In this document: piece by piece, positions 1-12,404 of the stretch
Position numbering within the stretch: position 1 is the stretch's first letter
How the letters are laid out: every line of letters begins with the position of its first letter
Made by a program: the position numbers and the translations under genes
The notes under the pieces: generated by a model
Database searches by the model: none
What the model saw: the letters and a program-made list of their open reading frames with translations, nothing else
Told to the model about the DNA's origin: nothing
Assembly: GCA_025531455.1 (NCBI GenBank)
Contig: JAMYHL010000056.1
Span: 62,001 to 126,000 of the forward strand
Length of the DNA: 64,000 bases
Direction of reading: 5' to 3'
From: Apiotrichum sp. Y4204
Taxonomy: Eukaryota > Basidiomycota > Tremellomycetes > Trichosporonales > Trichosporonaceae

Positions 1-581
1 AGCTTCCCAGCTTTAGAAAAACAGCTCCGCAGGCCCCGCGGCCGATCGGTCGCGCTTCTCGATCACAGCAATCTGGGCGCTACTTCCACCAGTCCACACC
101 AGTCCACTCTGTCGCCACCGGCCCCACAAGCCGCTTATGATGCTTGTCGATGTGTCGAGGCATGCTCGCCGTGTGTACCGTAATGCCGTGGCCCCGGCTC
201 CTTGCCTCGGCCCTGCCAGCGTCCCGTGACGTCACGTCCGTGGCGGATGGCTTGCCCGTCGAGGCTCAGGTGCGAAGTGTTAGGTGATGGTGTGGTATGT
301 ATGTCATGACATTGCAGAAAACTGTAAATCCGAGGCAGTCGGGGCCTCCATGGGCCTGGCCACGATGGACCTCGCTCTGTAGCTCTCGATAGCAATCGCA
401 TTCCGAGCTAGCTCGAGCTTCCGTCGTCTGTTGGTACACATCATTGCATTCGCTACAGTCGCCAGCGTTCTGCGGTGGATGGCGCTGGGCCGATCACGGA
501 AATCCGATCCGTTCGTCCGTACTAACTTCACTACTGCACACTGAACACACTAATATTACCACCAACAATTTACTCCTCTCT
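1..581. other. intergenic, no gene seen
   Basis: This stretch lies downstream of the SNT1-like stop codon. The short open frames on both strands have no family motif, no convincing splice pattern and no continuation to the window edge. I see no repeat or RNA gene. Confidence 0.5.
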
Positions 582-3500
582 TTAGCGCGGGTGCGCGTAC
601 GGCTGGGGCGACGCACGGTCGGGCGCGCCGTTCGGCGCAGCGAGGTACGGCCGCCAGTCGCCCTGCCGTGGGTACTCGCCGTGGTGCGGGTGCGGCGAGT
701 GCACGGGGTGGCCGCTGTGGCTGCTGTGACTTGCATGGCTAGCGTGAGTCGCATGACTGGCGTGACTCGTGTGGCTCGTATGACTGCCGTGGGAGTTGTG
801 TCGCACAGCAGTCGGCATGTGGTGCGGATGCGCAGCACTCAGCTGTCCGTGCCCGTGATGCATCGGCGCGAGACCGTTAGACGGAGGAGGGAAGGCACCG
901 AGCTGTGGCAGCGGCGCGTCCCACCCGGGTCGATGGTGGTCGCGTGGATCGCGAATCTCGCGAGCCGGGTGCTCTCGGGGGTCGCGGATCTCACGGGCAG
1001 GGTGGTCGCGCGGGTCACGCATGTCCCGCGCCGGATGATGCGCCTCGCGAGGGTGGGGCTCACGGGCTGCGTGGTGCGCCTCCCGTGCTACAGGTGGCGG
1101 GCCCGAGGGCGGCGCCGGTGACCGGTGGTGAGAGTAGTAACTCGACGATTGGAGCGGCGGCGGACCCTCGCGTCCCTGTGGCCACGGATGCGGCTGCGGC
1201 TGAGCCGCAACAGTCGCGTATGAATATCCGGCGCTGGGGGCGCGGGCATAGCGATCATCTGGGCGTTCGCCAAACGAGCGTCTGCGCGACTCAAATGACG
1301 GTCGCCGGGCGGCCTCCAGCGACGGATGGCGGTCGTACGACTCGGTCCGGTGCGGATGGGCATACAGCGTTGCCCGCGATGATGGACGCGCCGGGGTGCC
1401 CTCAAACTCGCGCTCGTCGATCGTGCCATCGGAGATCACCGACTGTGTGTCAAATGGCTTGACATCCTTTGGCGGATCGTCGTTGAGCAGTGCTGAGATA
1501 CGCATACCACCTCCAGTGCGCGTCGGAAGAGACGCCGACTGTGCCGGGAGGTTGGGCTTCTGGTGCGGGGGACTCGGGGGGAAGACAGCCATGCGTGGCT
1601 CCGTGACACGAGGCTCAAAGCCGCGCCGCTCCGGTGGCACAGTCCCCGAGTACGCAGCGTACGCCTGGGCATGCGGCGACTGATGGGTATGGGCAGGGTG
1701 CGACGGATGGGCTGAGTGATGCGTCGGCGTTGGGAGTTGCTGCTGTTGGGGTGGCAAGGACTGTTGACGAGCCGGCGGCTGCGACTGCTGTCGCTTCTGT
1801 TGCGGAGGCACCTGCTGGGCTTGAGATAGTGTCTGTGGCGTTTGCGGCTGGGGAATACGGGGGAAGTCGGATGAGTAAGCATCACCAGGTACGCCGTTCA
1901 CCTTGACCTGCTGCACGCCGACCTCAGTTGAGGCAGGGAGCACGATGCCGGCAGCACGAAGCTGGTCAAGCGTGAGGTTGTAATGGTTGCGGACCTGGAT
2001 CACGGTCTTGGTCTTGCCCAGCTTGTCCGCAATGGCGCGGAAGTCAGTCCCATGCAGACGGACAAGCTCCGGAAATTTGTTCTTCTCCGCAACAGACCAG
2101 TACGAGTTGGTCGTGGAGCGGCGGGGCTTGGACTCGGCCGGCGGCGCGGCTGGTGTGCTTGGGTCGGCAGCCGGAGGGGCAGCGGGATCCGCGGCGACAG
2201 GCTCGACGACCTTGCGTCGCTTCTGCCGCTTGACAGGCGGAAGGAGTGGACCAGTATCGTACATGAGATTTGTGACAGGGTCGATGAGAGGGGGATTCAG
2301 GTCGGCTGAAGTGGGTGTCGGAGGGACATGAGAGCCGTTGGCAGCGACAGCCACAGGGACAACCTGCGGAGCATCGAAAGTGGCGGTATTCGGAGTCGGT
2401 AGAGGTACAGCCGAAGCCTCCTTAACCGGCGGCTCCTGCTTGACGTTCTCCTTCGACGTCCCGGACGAGACTCGCGGGCGCTTCTTCGACTTCGGGTCGC
2501 GCGAACGGGACTTGCTCTTTGATGCGGTTGAGGCCGTCTCGCTCGCGTCGTCGACATCCGCCTTGTCCTTGTCCTTGCGCTCGCCACGCTCCGCCTTCTC
2601 TCTCTCCTTATCGACATCCCTCTCCTTGTCCTTGCCCTTCTCCCCATCCTTGCCCCTATCCCTATCCTTCTCCTTGTCAGCACGATCGGCGTCAGCCTTG
2701 CGCTTGCGCGAATTCGTCGGAGGTGGCCCTTCGGTAACAGGCGTGGCCGGCATGTCGGACCCGGCACGGCCACCACGCGACTTGCGTCCAGGTTGGGGCG
2801 TCGATGCACCAGAGCCACCACCATCCTTGGACCGTGGCTTGCCCGAGTCCTTCTGGCGTTCTATGTCGGCCAGCAGTGCAGAACTCTTTTTCTTAGACAC
2901 CGCACGCCGCGTCTTGGCGCCACGTCGCGACGCAAGTAGAGACTTGTAGTCCTTCTCGTACTTTGTGCGGTAGTAGTACAGCACACAGTCGCCCGCGGAT
3001 TTGTTGGGTATCCCATTGGCAATGTATCCAAACTGCTTCGGGTTCGCGAGGTATCGCTTGAGGAACTGCGCGCGCTCCTCGTCTGTCCATACGGGCTCGG
3101 CGCCACCCTTGAAGTCGTAAAACGCGAGCGGGTCGGTCACAAGGCCGTTCTCGTCATCGTAAACCAAATTCTTCTCCGCAGTGAGAATCATGTCCGGAAT
3201 AGTCGCTGCCGTCTTTGCTGCACGGTGAGTCGGGTCCTTGGCGGCGCTGTCGGCAAGCCCTGCCAAAATCGCCTGATACTCAGCCTCAGTGGCCACAGCG
3301 TCGCCGGCACCACGACGGCGGTTGCTGCGGGCGGGGAATGTCTCCTCCACAATAGGGGTCGTAGGAGGAAGACCAGGCGTCGGCGCCGGAAGAATGCTGC
3401 CGGGGATGGCGTAGAGGTCCGCAGGCGGCGGTCCGCGCTTCTCCATCGTCTTATCGAGGAACGCACGGTGGTCGGCCCATTCCTTGTCGAGCTCGAGGTA

Positions 3501-6500
3501 CTCTTTCTTGAGGTACTCGATCTTCTCCTCCAATGCGCGCTGTTCAGCGGACACAACCTTTGCGACGCGTTCAGCAACAGCCGTTTGCTTGCCGAGGGGA
3601 GCAATCACCTGCTTGATCATCTTATCCACGGAAAAGTCGGCGTCCTCGGGAACCCGACTGCTCGGGGTCGGCGCGCAGCGTTGGTTGAACGCGAGAATCG
3701 AGTCCACGTCCTCGTCGGTCGCCATGGCCGTGGTCGGAACACCCTTGATCGCCACGACGAGCTTGAGCTTGGCATCCTCGTATTCGACACGCTCGGAATC
3801 CGATTGTTCCTCCTCAGCGTCGGGCACAGTCTCAATCTCCGTCTCGGCATCGGTGCTCGCCTGCATCGAGTCGGTCGTGGGCATCGGGTCGCGGGCGATA
3901 TTCGTGAAGGTTGGAAGATCAGGTGACGGTAGCTGAGCAGCGCCGCGACGTTCTGCGATTGTGGCTTTGACAGGAGTGGTGGACTGCGGGGGCGAGAGAA
4001 GCCGGGGCGGGGGATTGGGCGAGAGGAAGGTGACGGTCTTCTCCACGGTTTCGACTGTAGGGGTCACGACAATTGCTGAATCCTTTTGTGCCCGCTCCTC
4101 GCGAGTCTCGGTCATCTCCACATCTTCGTTGACCATCACGAGCTCCGGCTTTTTCGGCGGCGATAGCTCACGAGCTTGAGTTGCTTCCACGGGTCGAGTC
4201 ATCTCGTCAGCAGTCATCACAACATCGACAGGCGTTGGTTCCACCGGCCGTTCCGCAGGTCCCGACTTGTCCACGGGCGTAGCAAGTGCCAGCAAGAAAG
4301 CGGCGTCTTCGGAAGTTGCACGAGCAGAGGCGGAGGTGGGTGCAACCTTTTTCTCTCTAGAGGCAGCTGGTCCGGTGCCGGTCGGAAGCTCCTTCATGAC
4401 AGGAACAGGCTCTTCGTCAGTCATCTTGACATCGCCATCGGCATCAGCGGTGTCGCCGGTCGTTGTAGGCGGTTTGTCGTCGGATGAAATGACGGCGGAG
4501 GCGGGTTCAACCGTCTCCACAGGTCCGGGAATGCTCTTAGAGACAGTGTCGAGAGTAGTTTCGGCAGGGATTTCAGCCGGTGCGGTGTCCTCGGAAGCTG
4601 GGATCACGGATTCCTGCTCTGTTCCAACAGATGCAGCGACTGTCGCGGCCTGGACTTCCACGGGTTGGGGCAATGCTGCCGGTTTTTCTTGCACGGGTGA
4701 CTGTGACACCGGACTCGCTTCCGGAACCGCCGGAGGCGCCTCGGTGAGCGACGTCTTCTCATCCGGCTGAGAGGTGACTTCCTTGACTGTTGTTTCGATC
4801 GGCGCGGCTGTGATGGGAGTGGGAGTCGGGGTCCGCTTAGTGACGTTCTCTTCGGATGGACGGGACACATCAGCCACAGGCGTGGGTTGCGCGGGTGCCG
4901 GAATTGGCGACTCGGTGGCAGGAGGTGGCGATGTGCTGTCGGGAGCATCTGCGTTAACTGCAACCTTGGTCTCTGCCTGAGACACGGCCTCTGGGGCCAT
5001 CGATTCGTCAGCAGGTCCAACTGACTCCGCGAGAGCTTCCTCTTTTGAAGCCTCTACTGTCGGCGCCTCCTCAGACGCTGGAACAATTGCTGTCGCCCCC
5101 ACAGCGGCCTCCTTTGCGGGTGAGGGGCGTTCATCGGTCGTTTCCGGGACTGGGGAGTTGAGGTGAACCACGGATTCCTCAGCGGACGGGAGCGGTACAG
5201 CGGACGCGTCGGGCTCGGCCTTGTGAGCGGGTACCTCGTCAAGCGGCGACTTCTCCGCTGGAGGGCCGTCGAGGGGCGTCTTGTCGGCATCCGGCTTCTT
5301 GAGCGGCGACTGGGGCCTCCTACTCGTCTCTGCATCCGCCTTCGCAGGAGATGGCGATCGCGATTTCGATCTGCCATTTGCCTGCGGTATCGGCTCCGTC
5401 TTGATTTCGAGTGCCGAAGGGGGCGGTTTTGAATCGATAGCCGATATTGAAGTTGCGTTACTGCTGTCCTGCGAGCGCGCAGAGTTTCGTCGCTCCGGAC
5501 CTATGTCCAACTGTAACTCGTTGGGAGGTGCGGGACGTGGGCGGAGATCCTTCGAACGCTGGTCAGTAACAGATACGGGCGTATGGGAGCGAGAAGGTAT
5601 GGAGTCGCTTCCACCGGCCTCGGAGCGTGGGGGGCCTTGGGATTCGCTGGGGGCGTGAGATCCTAGGCGGAGAGGCGATCTTGCGCGAGGGCGGCGTGAT
5701 GCCCATCCGTCGTCTTGCGAGCGTCCTGAGAACGGTGGGGAAGCAGGGCTGCGTGGGCGAGATCCGGGGCGACTCCGCGTCCACTCTCGGCGCCATGGTC
5801 CACGGTCACGTTCACGTTCGCGGTCGCGACTGGGCGACCATCGCCGTTCTCGGTCACGGTCGCGATCGCGATCGCGGTCTCGTTCACGGTCACGATCACG
5901 GTCGCGCTCCCTGTCGCGATCGCGGTCTCGTTCGCGCTCGCGTTCCCCACCAGGATAGCGCAATGGCCTGACTGGCGACACCACCTCGCCTTCCTCTAAG
6001 TCGCTAGCACCCTTCGGAGGACTGACAAGCGGTTTTGAGGATTGGAGAGTTGCAGGTCGCTCTGACGGGCTTTGAGAATCGCGCATCGAACGAGGGGCAC
6101 GCGGGGGCGATGGGCGGGAGTTTGCCATTGTAGATGGGCCCGGTCCAGGCGCGGCAGGGCGGTACGTGTCCTCTCTGCGAGGGCCGGATATTGCGCGTCG
6201 CGGTGGTGGCGATAGCGGACGTGGTGCGCGGTCCCGAGCTCTCGGCGGTGGAGAGCGAGGTGAGAGCCTAGAGAATGAGCTCTGAATCATAGTTTACAAC
6301 AGCTGCAAACGACTTACATCCGCTCGCGTTCATCGCGGTATCGATCGTCACGAAACCTGCGCTCTTCGCGGTCGCGCTCCCAATCGCGGTCAAACGGGCG
6401 CTCGCGTCCCGGCGGCGGCGGGAATGGCGGGCGGTCATCGGGACGCATACGGCGGGGAACATCGCGGTCTCTGCTAAAGTGATAGTCTCGGTCGCGTTCG

Positions 6501-6982
6501 CGTTCGCGGTCTCGTTCCCTATCTCGGTCGCGTTCGCGATCACGTTCGCGTTCCCAATCACGGTGGTCGCGGTCAAAGTCGCGGTCTCGGCGCGGCGGAG
6601 ATGGGGTGCGCGGGCGGCCGATGCCATTCGGCCCGGATGGGCGGAACGAGCTCCCTCGAGACGAGCGAGCGGGCCATGAGCGACCCTGCAGTGGACGACG
6701 GGATTGGACAAGCGGTTGACAGTAAAAGGAGGGAAAAGTGAGTGCAGCGTGGCGCGGCGATGGTGTCAGCAGCGGCGCATCGTGCGCGTGAATTCCAGCA
6801 GTGCGACTCACCTCTGGGGGCCAGTAGCTGGATGTTCCGCGGCCGTCGCGGGCGTCGCGCTCGCGCGCGGGGACGGCGTCGATGTCGCGCGATGAGCTGA
6901 GACGCGAGCCGCCTGCCTCTGGCATCGCCGCTGCGGGTTTGAGCGGCAAATGCGGCGGGGGCTGGCGCCCCGGCGGCGTCAT
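582..6982 (-). CDS. SNT1: SNT1/NCoR-like SANT-domain co-repressor
   Basis: Exons are 6982-6812, 6685-6318 and 6267-582, giving 2074 residues. Two SANT/Myb-like domains are visible. The first is near residues 1237-1285 (WTDEERAQFLKRY, then FGYIANGIPNKSAGDCV, YYYRTK). The second is near 1561-1615 (YWSVAEKNKFPELV, VIQVRNHY). This paired-SANT layout is that of Snt1 and NCoR/SMRT, scaffolds of Set3C-type histone deacetylase complexes; the nuclear repressor role is inferred from the family. The N-terminal 330 residues are rich in Arg-Asp/Arg-Glu dipeptides, the middle is long and acidic, and the C-terminus is rich in Gln, Pro and His, with a Ser/Thr-His repeat near 2005-2045. Intron 1 (126 nt) is a multiple of three without a stop, so its retention would add 42 residues. 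Intron 2 is 50 nt. The start is the first ATG of the open frame. Confidence 0.85.
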
Positions 6983-8443
6983 GGAGGCTGGCGAGGGCGG
7001 GCTGGGCTATGCTGCCAGCCGGGCGGTGGTTGTGGATGGGATCGTGGGTCGGTGAGAAGAGAAGGGCGGAGTGGTGGAGATGTCAGCGGATGTGGATTCG
7101 GATGCGGTCAAGGCAGAGCGCGTTGAGAATAGTAGCCACGCGCGGCTGTCGTGCAGATCCGAAGGTGCAGTCGTATTATGGAGATGTCGCGGAGAATGAC
7201 GGAAAGAGAGAGGTTGGGGAGGGGAATGGGAGACGAATGGTGGTGTCGTGTCTGTGTGTGTTGAAGAGAGAAAGAGGTCGACGAGAGGGGCAGAGAGGGG
7301 GGGAGAGAAGGGGGGGCCAATGTTGAGCGCTGGCGAGTGAGCAGCGCACACATCCACAGTACCACAGTGACAAAAACAATACAAATCTGTTTGTTTTCTA
7401 TTCTACGCATGCAGCAAATTAGTACAATGGATAAGAGGAACTACAAAGCGCTCATTAGCATTTGCGCGGCCTCGGGTTGCACACATGAGGAGGGGATGGA
7501 ATTGGGAGTGAAAAGTGTTTGGTACCACCCACAGGCCACAGGCGGTGGATTCGACTCGGCACCAGGGCACCTGTGGCCTGTGGGCGGCGGGCTGTGGGTA
7601 GAGAGAAAAAGTGGCCAGGCAGGAGAGGAGAGGTATCGGCACGGTTGAAGCGTAGCCTCGGAGTTGAAGCGTTGGCAAGTGGGGCGGCACGAGCCCAGTG
7701 GCCAGTACGGGGCCTCGCAGCCTGCGTGCAGCTGGTGTTTGGACTGTAGGCAATTTTCCGGTTCGTTTTTTTCCTCTCGTTTTGCAGCTTTCTGGTTTTT
7801 CCTTTTTTTGATCCCGTTATTCTGAAGGCGTGGGCTCTTATGCCCTTATGTTCACGGGGTGTGTTGAATGCCTCTGCCCTGCCTGTGCCCGTGTGCCTTA
7901 TTATATGAGCTGGAAACTTGCCCCTCGCGGATCCCCGCCTCTCTGGCGATCGCTACCAGCTGGGAGTAGGTTTTTTTCTGCGTTAATAATTCAGACCCTC
8001 TCGATCTGCGCCCAATCGGCTCAATGGAAGCGTCCCTTGGCCCTTGGCCTTTGGCCCTTGGGCTTCTGCCCCCTGGACCCCTCGCCTGCCGTCTTCCTTC
8101 CGCAACTGCTCTTCTGATGTTTGTGCCCCTTTTTGCCATTTTGGTGTCCGGTTGGGTGGCAAAAGGAAGCCTCGTATGTGGATCCGAGGCATACCGGCAT
8201 ACAGTCATTACTGTGAGTGGCCGGAGTGGCGAGTGGCGCTGGTAGGGGCAGTCTGCGCAGTATGCAGCTATGCAGTAGTGGGGCCACAATGTGCGTCCTT
8301 CCATGCACACACATGTGCATTGACGTCTCTTTGTTTGGTTCTTCATCCAGAAGTCATTAAAGCACATCCTAGGCCCTTCATCTCATCGCTCTCCATCTCA
8401 TTGCCTCACATCTCCACTCAAAGAATTACGAGCACTCACAGCC
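6983..8443. other. divergent intergenic region
   Basis: This 1.46-kb region separates the SNT1-like start (-) from the small membrane protein start (+) and should hold both promoters. It contains a perfect inverted repeat at 7528-7584, pyrimidine-rich runs around 7765-7810, and a degenerate heptamer array of the type CCCTTGG around 8034-8062. No supportable coding frame was found. Confidence 0.5.
7528..7584. repeat. perfect 15-bp inverted repeat, 27-nt spacer
   Basis: The left arm CCCACAGGCCACAGG (7528-7542) is the exact reverse complement of the right arm at 7570-7584. Each arm is itself built from two CCACAGG units. It could form a hairpin or bind a dimeric factor; no function can be read from the sequence. 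Confidence 0.8.
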
Positions 8444-8867
8444 ATGACTGACGCACTGCACACCGTCGTCCACTCGCTCGAGGTGCGTTCCCCTCCCCAT
8501 CCCGTCATACGACCCACTCCGTTCCTCAGTGTCCATGCCGCAACGACGTGTGCTTGTGTGCTGACCGCAGAATCTGTTCCACACTTCGTGCGAGGTGGCC
8601 AAAACGGGCCTCGACGTTGCGTACACATTCGTATGGGGCTTGTTGCTCATGCTGTGGAACACGCTTGAGAGCTTTGCTCAATTCCTTGGCGCATCTGTCA
8701 ACTTTGTCATCTGTGAGTGGGGTGCACCTGTCCCGATGCTGCATGCATGCTGATCCGCAGCGAACATTGCCATCCTCATCGTCGTTTGTATCGGTCTTGT
8801 GGCTTATGGTCGGCGGGCGGGTGGCAAAAGCAAACCGCGGAGGAAGCCCGCCAAGCAGGCCGGGTGA
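8444..8867 (+). CDS. small membrane protein, unknown function
   Basis: Three exons (8444-8482, 8571-8712, 8761-8867) give 95 residues. Donors are GTGCGT and GTGAGT and both acceptors end in GCAG. The lengths 39+142+107 make exactly 96 codons including the stop. Residues about 29-45 are hydrophobic or amphipathic, and 56-76 form a clear membrane segment (IAILIVVCIGLVAYG). A Lys/Arg-rich tail (78-95) follows, so the tail is probably cytosolic. I do not recognise the family; a small ER or mitochondrial outer-membrane protein is possible. Support comes from the clean splice sites and from hydrophobicity that continues across an exon junction. Confidence 0.65.
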
Positions 8868-9700
8868 TACTGTCTATGACGATGGGGAATGTCGGGTGGC
8901 AAATTGTGGCAGAGGTGGCAACCTGTGCCAATCTGCGACAATCGAGACATTGGCCACCCAAAACCTCCAACTTGAAGCATTCCCCACCCACTTGCCGAAC
9001 TTCTGCCATTGTCCTATTGATCCTATCCCTCAGATCCACAGGGCCACAGACCGTTACACCCGTTTTGTTTCCCGAACGCGTCGCACGCAACAATATCAAT
9101 GCCGTCGCTTCTATGTAGCTCCTTTGTATGTATGTGAATGCAGCTCATGCAACTGAACAAAACACGAGCGTCTTGATCCCTGGCCTGTGCCACACGGGAA
9201 GATAATCGCGGAATAAGCCGTTCGCGCCGCTCATCTGGACCTGATGCCGACTCAATCTACAGGGGTTGACTCGAACGTCCCTCGATACGGCGGAGCATCC
9301 AATGACAGGAACTGACGATGAGAAAAGAGCTGTGTGCGCTGTGTAGCTGTGTAGCTGTGTATAATCCTATGACGCCTCTTCTTGGCGACTCTGACCCCCT
9401 GTTGATTGATGATCTGCACTTTGTGCCTGGGAATCTCGGATCCGTGACAGTCTAGTCAACTCGACGCCTTCTTCAACGCGCCCAGATCCCATTTGGACCC
9501 ATCTATATAAGCGCGCGCACAAAGCACCGACTTGCATTAACATCAGCTCACTTCTTCTCTCCCCCGTCAACCAAAAACAAAAAGGCCAGGCGCAATCGAA
9601 GTTTCGGTCACAAGCTAACGGTGTCAACCGGCACTTGCCGCGGCCTTGGCCACCCTCGCGCCCAGGTGGCGCCTTTCTCCTTCCTCTAGCCCCCTCCAAC
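8868..9700. other. intergenic region upstream of F-box gene
   Basis: It contains three exact copies of the octamer GCTGTGTA at 9338-9361 and a TATA-like element at 9504-9510. No gene seen. Confidence 0.45.
9504..9510 (+). promoter_or_regulatory. TATA-like element, F-box gene
   Basis: TATATAA lies about 190 nt upstream of the F-box ATG at 9701. The distance implies a 5' leader of roughly 150 nt if this is the core promoter. Confidence 0.4.
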
Positions 9701-12189
9701 ATGTCCTGTGATCCGCTCAGCTATCTTGGTTCGGACATCTTCACCAATGTCCTTTGGTTCCTCTCTGTGCGCGATCTCGCGCGCGCGGAATGCGTCAGTA
9801 CCGGATGGGCTAAGCTCTCAAAGTCCAACCGCCGCCTGTGGCGAACCCTGTGCATTGAGGCCAAGGTGATGCAGCAGGATCTCGTTCCCGCGCGTTTTTG
9901 GGACGTTCCGACGTACCAGTCTCCACTGACAGAATGCGACTGGCGGACATCATGTGAGTGGATGTCCATTCTCTGGATATCTGACGCCAGGTCTCAAGGC
10001 GCTCTCGGTGGCAAAGGCGGTGGAAACGGGGCGATTCACATGTTACGAAATCAACTGGAATCGTTACGGGAAGTGGAAGATGATTCCTGAGAGGGGAGAC
10101 AGAAGGATGTTGGCGGCTCAAGTGTACAATTGCTCTTGCAATCTCGCTCTTGTCGAAACTGTTGAAGCGCCCGAGCTCATCCATGATTCAGATGAAACAT
10201 GGCATGATCATACGGTCATTCAGGCAAACGATCGCAAGACTGGGCGGGTGCTGTGGCGTCAGTTCCTGCCATCAGTGGACGGGCAGGAAATCATCGTCGA
10301 GTGTGGCTACATGCTGCAATATGAGTGTCGAGGTATGTTCCGCCAAGCTACTCCGTTGTTTCTAATTTCCAGACTTTGAGATGGAGGGTTTGAATCCTCG
10401 GCTGTGGCGGACCTACAGTCTCGCCGCCCGTTCTCGTCGAGGTTACTGCAAGGCCACTCCTCCGCCAAATGGCAGGTTTGGATACATGTGTGCCATTCCA
10501 GAGTTGCGCAATGCCCTATCACTCCAGCTCCGTGTCGATCGGGAAGAGGAAGCGGACGCCGAGGCCATTCTCATCGCCCTACACCACGGTTTGGTGCGAA
10601 TTTGTCATCTTGAGCAGGACATGTGGATGGAGCGAATCTCTCTGAACCCGGATTACCACGCGCATGTGAGTCTGCACAGCTTGAGGAATTGTAAGAAGCT
10701 ACGTCCAGGCCTTACCACACTAAGCGGCCTGATGCGCAACTCTACTGATCCGGCCACAGACCATTGCCGTCGATGACAACTACGTATTCGTTTCCGGCTT
10801 CGATTTACATTTCCCCTACCGCAAGCACTTTCTGCACATCTACTCGCGAGCCACTGGCCAACTCGCCGTCGTATTGCCCGACTACTGTGTCCCACCTATG
10901 CGTTCTGGGGACTTTGAACACCACCGAAACCGGTACGAATACAACGTCGTCAAGTCCGAAATGCCAGACGACTCCCGCCCCGCTCGCTGGGGTCCTATTC
11001 CAAGCTCGACAAGCTCTATTCTTACCCAACCTGTCCCGTATTCTCAGCGCTATCTTCGGAGCCGCCCACCCAATGAATGCTGGTGCTGGGGATCCGAATC
11101 CCTTGACCAAAGCCAGGAAAACGAGACAGAGGAGAACGCGGAGGAAGATGATGGCGAGGATGATATCCCGGCGGATCACAACGAGCCTCAACATGTGGAT
11201 GATAACGTGGATCACTCGCAAGAGTTTCTCGGTGCGAACGACACCGCAAACACCAATGGGTCGTACGATGAGCCTCAGGCGCCACCATCTAACCAAGGGG
11301 AGGACGATCGCGAGGCTTCTCCAGGAAGTGCCGCGCCGCAGCAGGCCGACGGCAATTCTCAGGTGATGCCCGACAATGGTTCCGAACACGAGAACGTGGA
11401 AGATGCGGGAAACGACGCCGGAAATGAGGACTTCTTTGACGAATTTGGTGATGAGGACGAAGAGGAAGAGCCAGAGTTGAGATGGTTTGCCGAAGTGTTG
11501 GAAAAGTATGTTACCACATGAGTGTCAGTACGTCCTAATACTAACTGTCCAGTATTTATCTTCAAGGCGATACGCTCGTCCTCGGGCAGTGCTGCGATGT
11601 CCTGGTGTGGAGGGACTACCGCAATGCCCTTGGTCGTATCCTTCGAACGGTCCAGTCTCCGATCCAACGCGGGCACTGGATTGCAAGCTTGATGAGCCTC
11701 TCGCTTCGTGGTGTTCCGGAGGACGCGCTATGTTTCGATGAATGTCATCCGCTGGGCGCAAAGGGCACACACATTATGGGGTCTACCATCTTCTTCGAGT
11801 CGATGCTCAGGTACGCCTATAATCAAAATTCTGTATGTGCTGCCAGTCTGATGTGTTGTTCTAGCCCCCGGCGGCAAAGCTGACATTAGCGATACCTGTT
11901 CTCCATCAACATTGCAGACCTTCCCGTCAAAGGGAGCCGCAATACCGATACCCCGCTCCGCGTGCGCTACCTCGGCCGTCGGGGACACGACGAGCGGACC
12001 GGGTTTCTCCAAACAAGCTCGAACCAGCTCATTTGGCAGGGCGACGATCTCGACTGGTATGATACCCATTACGGAGGAAGAGCCCACGTGTTCAATTTCG
12101 CGCTCAACGACGCGTGGGGTCCGTCGAACCCGGAAAGGATCCTCAAGGCGAGCGAAGAGCTTTGGGCTGGCGAGATGAGTTATAGATGA
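9701..12189 (+). CDS. F-box domain protein
   Basis: Six exons (9701-9953, 9991-10332, 10373-10665, 10760-11505, 11553-11832, 11890-12189) give 737 residues. The N-terminus matches an F-box: LGSDIFTNVLWFLSVRDLAR, then the CVSTGW and LWRTLC positions (residues about 7-52). F-box proteins recruit substrates to SCF ubiquitin ligases through Skp1; that role is inferred. The rest may form a beta-rich substrate-binding region. It is interrupted near residues 405-535 by a long acidic Glu/Asp/Asn-rich insert. The donor of intron 5 is GTATGT at 11833, because the earlier GTACGC at 11811 leaves no open frame; this is the least certain junction. The gene converges on the AlkB-like gene with 215 nt between the stop codons. 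Confidence 0.8.
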
Positions 12190-12404
12190 TGTGCACCCCT
12201 CCCCCCCTCCCCCCCACACCTCCCAACCATTTTTAATGTAGCAATTAGAGCTAGAAGGTCTCGGGACCGTGTAGAAACTGTAATCATGTAATTAATCTCA
12301 TGCCCATACTCCCAGTCTTGGCTTGGGTCATCAGATCCTGTTGGACTGAAGGACAGTCTTGTCCTCGTAGTGTATATGAACATGCCCGTTCACCGTATAC
12401 CCCT

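Noticed and set aside
444..1462. Plus-strand open frames over the SNT1 3' end
   Set aside because: They overlap the long minus-strand frame that carries the SANT domains and a coherent low-complexity tail, and they encode Arg/Val-rich shadow products.
11833..11889. Alternative splice using GTACGC at 11811 in the F-box gene
   Set aside because: Every acceptor tried with that donor leads to a stop or to the wrong frame. GTATGT at 11833 with ATTAG at 11889 keeps the conserved-looking C-terminal frame.
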